Source of the DNA: an uncultured Collinsella sp.
Lineage (GTDB): Bacteria; Actinomycetota; Coriobacteriia; Coriobacteriales; Coriobacteriaceae
Direction: 5' to 3'
NCBI GenBank assembly: GCA_900544225.1
Contig: UQUD01000071.1
Location: 1 to 9,720 of the forward strand
Length of the DNA stretch: 9,720 nt
Under the pieces are notes generated by a model. It was not told the origin of the DNA. It saw only the letters and a program-made list of their open reading frames with translations, and did not search any database. Positions 6,215-9,720 of this stretch are shown here, one piece after another. Positions within the stretch are counted from its first letter, which is position 1; every line of letters starts with the position of its first letter. Made by a program: the position numbers and the translations under genes.

Positions 6215-6584
6215 TACCAATCAGGACAAGACCGTCTGCACTCCGCGCCTGACCATCGATCAGAGCGCTGCGCCGGCAGGCGAGGTCGTCGATCCCAAGG
6301 TAGAGGGCGCCGAGTCGCATGACGCGGTCGCCAATGATTTTGATGAGGCCATGGGTCTCATCAAGGGTACGGGGGCAGCCATCTGGAGCTATGCCGTCCG
6401 TCATCCCAACACCACGCTTGGAGCCGTCGCTGGTTTTGTGCTCGCCGTGCTGGTGCTCACGCTCGGCCTGTGGGATACGCTCGTCATCGCTTTCTTTGTA
6501 CTGATCGGCGCCGTGATTGGCCAGATCCGTGACGGCGAGAACGGGATCGTCAACTTCTTCGGTCGTCTGTTTAGCGGCCGCTAG
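6207..6584 (+). CDS. DUF2273 small membrane protein with N-terminal extension
   Basis: A 125-residue protein whose C-terminal part (about 66-125) is a DUF2273 domain: two closely spaced membrane segments, LGAVAGFVLAVLVLTLGLW (71-89) and TLVIAFFVLIGAVIGQI (91-107), then an Arg/Asp turn (RDGENGI) and a short amphipathic end. The ~60 residues before it are polar, lack a signal peptide and are not part of the usual short family members. The start is GTG at 6207, with GGAGG at 6196-6200; it lies inside the end of amaP, overlapping by 8 bases. The overlap and the following asp23 gene suggest it works in the same membrane-bound envelope complex. The family's molecular role is unknown. An in-frame upstream ATG at 5994 is rejected because it would read through amaP. 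Confidence 0.85.
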   Translation: MSDTNQDKTVCTPRLTIDQSAAPAGEVVDPKVEGAESHDAVANDFDEAMGLIKGTGAAIWSYAVRHPNTTLGAVAGFVLAVLVLTLGLWDTLVIAFFVLIGAVIGQIRDGENGIVNFFGRLFSGR

Positions 6585-6628
6585 TATGTATTCGACCGCC
6601 GCGTGTGCGGTGGGCATAAGGAGGAACC

Positions 6629-7150
6629 ATGGCTTTTAACACGAAGGTCGATGTGGCCGATACCGAGCTCGAGGCAGACGAGACCGTCACCGCCGAGGCC
6701 GAGGACGTAACGCTCGAGGACGAGGCGCTCGTCGAGGCCGAACCCGCCGACGATGCGGACGAGGACGATGAGGAAACAGACGAGTCCGAGGACTCGCTGA
6801 CCTATTCCAACGGTGTGATTGAGAAGATCGTCGCTATGGCCACCCGCGAGGTGCCGCACGTCTTGGGCATGAAGGGCAACCTCATGCACTTTGTGCAGGA
6901 GCAGTTTGGTGCCGAGAATCTGACCAAGGGCGTGACGGTCGAGGTCACCGATGACAACCGCGTGGTCGTCAACATTTCCGTCATTATCGAGTACGGCGCC
7001 TACGCGCCCGCGATTTTCGACGACGTTAAGGCACGCGTGACCGAGCGTCTGGCTGCGATGACCGGCCTTGAGGTGGCGGGCGTCAACCTGCGCATCGAGG
7101 ATGTCATCACCCCCGAGGAGTACGAGCACCGCACCAACCAGCACGAGTAG
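6629..7150 (+). CDS. Asp23/Gls24 family envelope stress response protein
   Basis: A 173-residue protein whose residues ~57-165 form an Asp23/Gls24 domain: YSNGVIEKIVAMATREVPHV (59-78), then the strand VTVEVTDDNRVVVNISVIIEYG (102-123), a long helix (125-144) and a closing VAGVNLRIEDV (149-159). Such proteins form membrane-attached assemblies through AmaP and respond to cell envelope stress. Residues 1-56 are unusual: 26 of 56 are Asp or Glu, with a single Lys. This acidic arm is probably disordered. AAGGAGG (6618-6624) is a very strong ribosome binding site, and a 5-pair hairpin (6595-6611) sits just before it. This suggests higher output than the upstream genes, as expected if Asp23 is the abundant member. 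The operon ends at two hairpins. Confidence 0.92.
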   Translation: MAFNTKVDVADTELEADETVTAEAEDVTLEDEALVEAEPADDADEDDEETDESEDSLTYSNGVIEKIVAMATREVPHVLGMKGNLMHFVQEQFGAENLTKGVTVEVTDDNRVVVNISVIIEYGAYAPAIFDDVKARVTERLAAMTGLEVAGVNLRIEDVITPEEYEHRTNQHE

Positions 7151-7164
7151 CCTACCAAAAAGGT

Positions 7165-7208
7165 AACCTGCCAAAAAGGGACAGGTTTATTTTGGCAGGT
7201 TTTATCTG
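7165..7208 (+). repeat. 44-bp dispersed hairpin repeat, copy 2, acting as operon terminator
   Basis: The exact reverse complement of 2275-2318. AACCTGCCAAAA (7165-7176) pairs with TTTTGGCAGGTT (7190-7201) around a 13-base loop with GGGACAGG (7178-7185), then TTTATCT. In this orientation it fits a rho-independent terminator for the asp23 operon. It begins 14 bases after the stop codon. Just before it, CCTACCAAAAAGG (7151-7163) resembles its own left arm CCTGCCAAAAAGG (7167-7179) at 12 of 13 positions. Confidence 0.85.
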
Positions 7209-7219
7209 CGAAAACGTCA

Positions 7220-7262
7220 AACGGCCGGTCGCACGGATGTATGTGCGGCCGGCCGTTATTTG
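7220..7262 (+). terminator. Strong second terminator after asp23
   Basis: A 15-pair stem (7220-7234 with 7243-7257, one G-U pair), rich in GGCCGG, encloses an 8-base loop and is followed by TATTTGT. Together with the repeat hairpin at 7165 it makes a tandem terminator separating the envelope-stress operon from the YitT gene. Confidence 0.8.
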
Positions 7263-7302
7263 TATGCCCCCGATGTAGGCATACCGCTCGTCTAACTAGG
7301 GG

Positions 7303-7330
7303 TTGCAATCGTCGCGTTCCGCGTTACCCT
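7303..7330 (+). promoter_or_regulatory. Weak candidate promoter for the YitT gene
   Basis: TTGCAA (7303-7308) and TACCCT (7325-7330) are spaced by 16 bases; each matches its consensus only partly. The position fits, between a strong terminator and a start codon at 7374. No better pair is seen in 7263-7373. Confidence 0.25.
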
Positions 7331-7373
7331 AATGGGCGCATTGTTTCCAAATTGTTAACGAGGGGTTGCCGTA

Positions 7374-8396
7374 ATGGCTGACGAGCACGAAACAGAAAGC
7401 CAGGCATGGGCAATTGAGGCTGCCGCGGCAGAGGCGGCATCGCGAGCTGCCGAGGAGGTGCATCGTCCTCCCGTGGTGCCGATGGAGCGCGTGGTTGATC
7501 GCACCGATATTGAGCGCGGCGAGCGTGCCGGCCAAAAGCGCAGCCAGGAGCCGGGCTTCCCGCGCTTTTTCGCCGAGCTCAATCTGGGCCTGATTCTTAC
7601 GGCCTTTGCCATCGTTGCGTTTAAAACCCCTAATCACTTTGCTTTTGGCGGCACCTCGGGCGTGTCGGTCATTCTGTCCACGCTGTTCCCGACCCTGCCC
7701 GTCGGCGTCTTTATGTGGATTATCAACGCGGTTCTCGTCGTTTTGGGCTTTATCTTTTTGGAGCGCAAGGCAATCCTGTGGAGCGTCTTCGCCTCGTTTG
7801 CGCTGTCCGCCTATGTTTCGTTTTTTGAGCTCTTTATTCCGACTGATGTTTCGATGACGGGCGATATGTGGCTCGACCTGTGCTTTGCCGTGATACTGCC
7901 GGCGCTCGGCAGCGCCATCGTCTTTGATATTGGCGCCTCGACGGGCGGCACAGACATCCTCGCCATGATCCTCAAGCGCCGCACCACGCTCGAGATTGGC
8001 CGCGCGCTGCTGTTGGTTGATATCGGCATCGTGGCCATCGCGGCCTTTTTGTATGGTCCGCGTGTCGGCCTGTATTGCGTGCTCGGCCTGTTTGCCAAGA
8101 CGCTCGTGGTCGACAAGGCCATCGAGAGCATTCACCTTCGTAAGGTCTGCACGGTCATTTGTTCCGAGCCCCTTAAGGTCGAGGAGTTTATCGTCAAGCA
8201 TCTCAACCGTACGGCGACCATCAGTCACGGCTACGGTGCCTTCTCGGGCAAGTGCGTGACGGTGATCATGAGCGTGCTGAGCCGTCGCGAGGCCGTGCAG
8301 CTGCGCCGCTATGCGCGCGAAGTCGATCCGGGTGCCTTTATCACGATTGTCGACAGTTCCGAGATCGTCGGCAAGGGTTTCCGCGGTACGAACTAG
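7374..8396 (+). CDS. YitT family membrane protein (DUF161 + DUF2179)
   Basis: A 340-residue membrane protein. Residues 1-60 are a polar, Ala/Glu-rich extension. Residues ~66-248 carry about five or six membrane segments with family motifs NHFAFGGTSGVSVIL (87-101) and FDIGASTGGTDILAMIL (184-200). Residues ~255-336 form a soluble DUF2179 domain, with SHGYGAFSG (284-292) and the closing SSEIVGKGF (328-336). The YitT family is widespread in Gram-positive bacteria; its transport substrate or other role is not established. ATG 7374 has GAGGGG at 7360-7365. It stands alone, after a double terminator. The Ala/Glu-rich N-terminus is longer than in most relatives I know, where the first membrane segment begins near residue 10, yet the ribosome binding site supports this start. 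No clear terminator follows; CGCC/GGCG (8417-8428) is a tiny stem only. Confidence 0.92.
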   Translation: MADEHETESQAWAIEAAAAEAASRAAEEVHRPPVVPMERVVDRTDIERGERAGQKRSQEPGFPRFFAELNLGLILTAFAIVAFKTPNHFAFGGTSGVSVILSTLFPTLPVGVFMWIINAVLVVLGFIFLERKAILWSVFASFALSAYVSFFELFIPTDVSMTGDMWLDLCFAVILPALGSAIVFDIGASTGGTDILAMILKRRTTLEIGRALLLVDIGIVAIAAFLYGPRVGLYCVLGLFAKTLVVDKAIESIHLRKVCTVICSEPLKVEEFIVKHLNRTATISHGYGAFSGKCVTVIMSVLSRREAVQLRRYAREVDPGAFITIVDSSEIVGKGFRGTN

Positions 8397-8455
8397 CGCG
8401 AACGCATTCAACGAACCGCCTGCTGGCGCCGTGTACCTTGCAAATCGGTCATCTT

Positions 8456-8485
8456 TGAGTATTTGAACTCACATTGGGTGATAAT
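8456..8485 (+). promoter_or_regulatory. Candidate promoter/operator for the zinc-ribbon gene
   Basis: GATAAT (8480-8485) is a good -10 match. TTGAGT (8455-8460), 19 bases upstream, is a possible but badly spaced -35. An inverted repeat, TGAGT (8456-8460) with ACTCA (8467-8471), overlaps the -35 area and could be an operator. The predicted leader to the ATG is about 55 nt. Confidence 0.3.
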
Positions 8486-8546
8486 GATGCCAAAGACATC
8501 GTTTGCGATCCAGGTGACTCGCTCAAGATACGAAGGGATGATTTCG

Positions 8547-9720
8547 ATGTTCTGCTCGCAGTGTGGCGCCCCCATGGGCGATAACGACAAGTTCTGCGGC
8601 GTGTGCGGTGCCCCCAATGCCGGCGCTGCAGCCTCCGCCCCTCAGGGTCAGCCTCAGCCTCAGCAGTTTGTTCCGCAACCGCCCGTGGCGAATGCGCCAA
8701 AGGGCTGCACGGCTCAGGCGTTCCAAGATATGACAAAGACTCCGGGCGTGCTTCAGCGTGTATGCCAAATCGCGTTTTTGCCGGCGCTGATTTGCGTTGT
8801 GTCGGTGCTCGTGTTGTTTATTCCCGTTATTGGCGGCATTGCGGCTGCCATCGGCTTTTTGGCAGCTTGCATTGCGAGCGTGTGCGGTTCCGGCTTTGGT
8901 ATTGAGTGGGGACGTGATCTTTCGCTCAAGGTCGATGACGGCATGGACCGTCCACTCATGCGCTCCACGTCGTTTGGTCTCGGAGTCTTTTCGAGCGTCA
9001 TCTCGGTGGTGCTCGAGGTTATCGCTGCCATTCCCGTTATCGGTGTAGTGCTTTCGCTGGTGGAGGGCGTGGTAATTGGCGCCGCGGGCTCGTATTCTTA
9101 TTACGGCTCCTATGCACTCGAGGCAGCGCTGTTCGGTTCGCTCGGCCTGCTTGTCCTGGCTCTGATTGCCTCGGCGATTCTGGGTGTCTTCTTTAAGATG
9201 TTCGCCGACATCGCCGTGATGCACTTTGCGGTGACCGGTCGCGTCGAGAGCGCGTTTTCGCTCGATAAGGTTTGGGCGGCCTTTAAGCACAACAAGACCA
9301 AGCTGTTCTGTGCTTCGTTCCTTCCCGAGTTTTTGACGGGCCTGGTTTCCAACGCCATTACGTGGATCTTGACAGCTGTCTTTGGTGCCATCGCCGGAAT
9401 TGGCGCGTACGGCTATTACTATCGCCCCACGGGTATCGAGGCGATTGTTACCGCCGGTGGTGTCACGCTCGTATTGTTCCTGGTGCTGATTGCATTCGTC
9501 ACGGTGTTCCTTACGGTCTTTGGCAAGATGCTCAAGCACCGTGCCGTTGGCTATTGGGCTGCACGTTATGCAAGCGAATGGGCCGATGAGGACAAGGACG
9601 ACGTTTTGACTTTTGTGCTCCCGGGTGAGAAGAAGCCTGCTCCTGCGGGATTCAATCCCACGGCAGCCACTGGTGCTGCGCCTGCCCCGGCACCCGCGCC
9701 TGCACCTGCCCCGGCACCCG
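8547..9720 (+). CDS. Zinc-ribbon multi-pass membrane protein, DUF4013-like, with Ala-Pro repeat tail (partial)
   Basis: The frame is open for 391 codons to the right edge with no stop, so the C-terminus is missing. Residues 1-23 are a zinc ribbon with two CxxC pairs (C3/C6 and C17/C20, 10 residues apart). A Pro/Gln-rich linker follows (31-52). Residues ~72-335 hold about six hydrophobic segments (75-92, 95-112, 143-172, 196-220, 262-288, 304-325). The stretch MHFAVTGRVESAF (225-237) resembles what I recall of DUF4013 proteins, but this is not certain. A soluble tail starts near 330 and becomes (Ala-Pro)n from about residue 377. ATG 8547 is preferred to ATG 8538 because GAAGGG (8532-8537) is 9 bases from the former and abuts the latter. 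The function is unknown; similar zinc ribbon plus membrane architectures are common in Gram-positive bacteria. Confidence 0.75.
   Translation, partial: MFCSQCGAPMGDNDKFCGVCGAPNAGAAASAPQGQPQPQQFVPQPPVANAPKGCTAQAFQDMTKTPGVLQRVCQIAFLPALICVVSVLVLFIPVIGGIAAAIGFLAACIASVCGSGFGIEWGRDLSLKVDDGMDRPLMRSTSFGLGVFSSVISVVLEVIAAIPVIGVVLSLVEGVVIGAAGSYSYYGSYALEAALFGSLGLLVLALIASAILGVFFKMFADIAVMHFAVTGRVESAFSLDKVWAAFKHNKTKLFCASFLPEFLTGLVSNAITWILTAVFGAIAGIGAYGYYYRPTGIEAIVTAGGVTLVLFLVLIAFVTVFLTVFGKMLKHRAVGYWAARYASEWADEDKDDVLTFVLPGEKKPAPAGFNPTAATGAAPAPAPAPAPAPAP
9681..9720 (+). repeat. 24-bp period repeat encoding Ala-Pro
   Basis: The 16-base unit CCTGCCCCGGCACCCG occurs at 9681-9696 and again at 9705-9720, a 24-base period equal to four Ala-Pro pairs. 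The run reaches the window edge and probably continues. Gain or loss of whole units would keep the frame. Confidence 0.75.

Noticed and set aside
5994..6584. Longer 196-residue version of the DUF2273 protein starting at ATG 5994
   Set aside because: It would run through most of the amaP cytoplasmic domain in another frame. GTG 6207 has a well-placed GGAGG and gives a normal coupled overlap.
7329..8411. 360-codon open frame on the - strand opposite the YitT gene
   Set aside because: Charged, low-complexity antisense translation. The + strand frame matches the YitT family from end to end.
8523..9539. 338-codon open frame on the - strand opposite the zinc-ribbon gene
   Set aside because: The + strand frame from 8547 stays open to the window edge and has a zinc ribbon and membrane segments; the antisense product has no family signature.
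9681..9720. CRISPR-like direct repeat at the right edge
   Set aside because: The repeat is in frame and encodes Ala-Pro, has an 8-base interval in place of a spacer, and no cas genes are present.

Overview
This 9.7 kb window is GC-rich bacterial chromosome with almost every gene on the + strand. The gene set suggests a Gram-positive member of the Actinomycetota: an AmaP/DUF2273/Asp23 cluster, YebC, Lgt, a stand-alone NifU C-terminal domain protein, a ComEB-type dCMP deaminase and a type III pantothenate kinase. GTG starts and purine-rich ribosome binding sites fit this. The overall look, including the GGGACAGG hairpin repeats, is most like the Coriobacteriia, and Collinsella is my best guess. 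That is an inference from recall, not a database match.

Layout. The 3' end of coaX (1-200) is followed by a dCMP deaminase with its own extended -10 promoter (283-807) and a 92-residue NifU-like Fe-S scaffold (984-1262). A structured leader (1263-1371) then precedes lgt (1372-2193). Next are a 727-residue uncharacterised polytopic membrane protein, DUF6020/GT-C-like (2340-4523), and yebC (4696-5502). The envelope-stress operon amaP - DUF2273 - asp23 (5669-7150) has its first two genes overlapping and closes with two hairpins in series. A YitT-family membrane protein (7374-8396) follows. The window ends inside a zinc-ribbon multi-pass membrane protein with a growing Ala-Pro repeat tail (8547 to edge).

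How the genes work together. Most of this is housekeeping: nucleotide and cofactor supply, Fe-S assembly, lipoprotein lipidation and translation support. The centre and right are biased towards the cell envelope (Lgt, the GT-C-like protein, AmaP/DUF2273/Asp23, YitT, the zinc-ribbon membrane protein). No defence system, prophage, transposase, CRISPR array, tRNA or rRNA is visible, and no gene-free stretch exceeds 300 bases.

The most interesting signal is intergenic. There is an exact 44-bp sequence present twice in opposite orientation (2275-2318 and 7165-7208). Including those two copies, there are four hairpins with unrelated stems but the same loop core, GGG(A/T)CAGG. Two of them sit in opposite orientation in one gap, like REP/BIME elements in enterobacteria.
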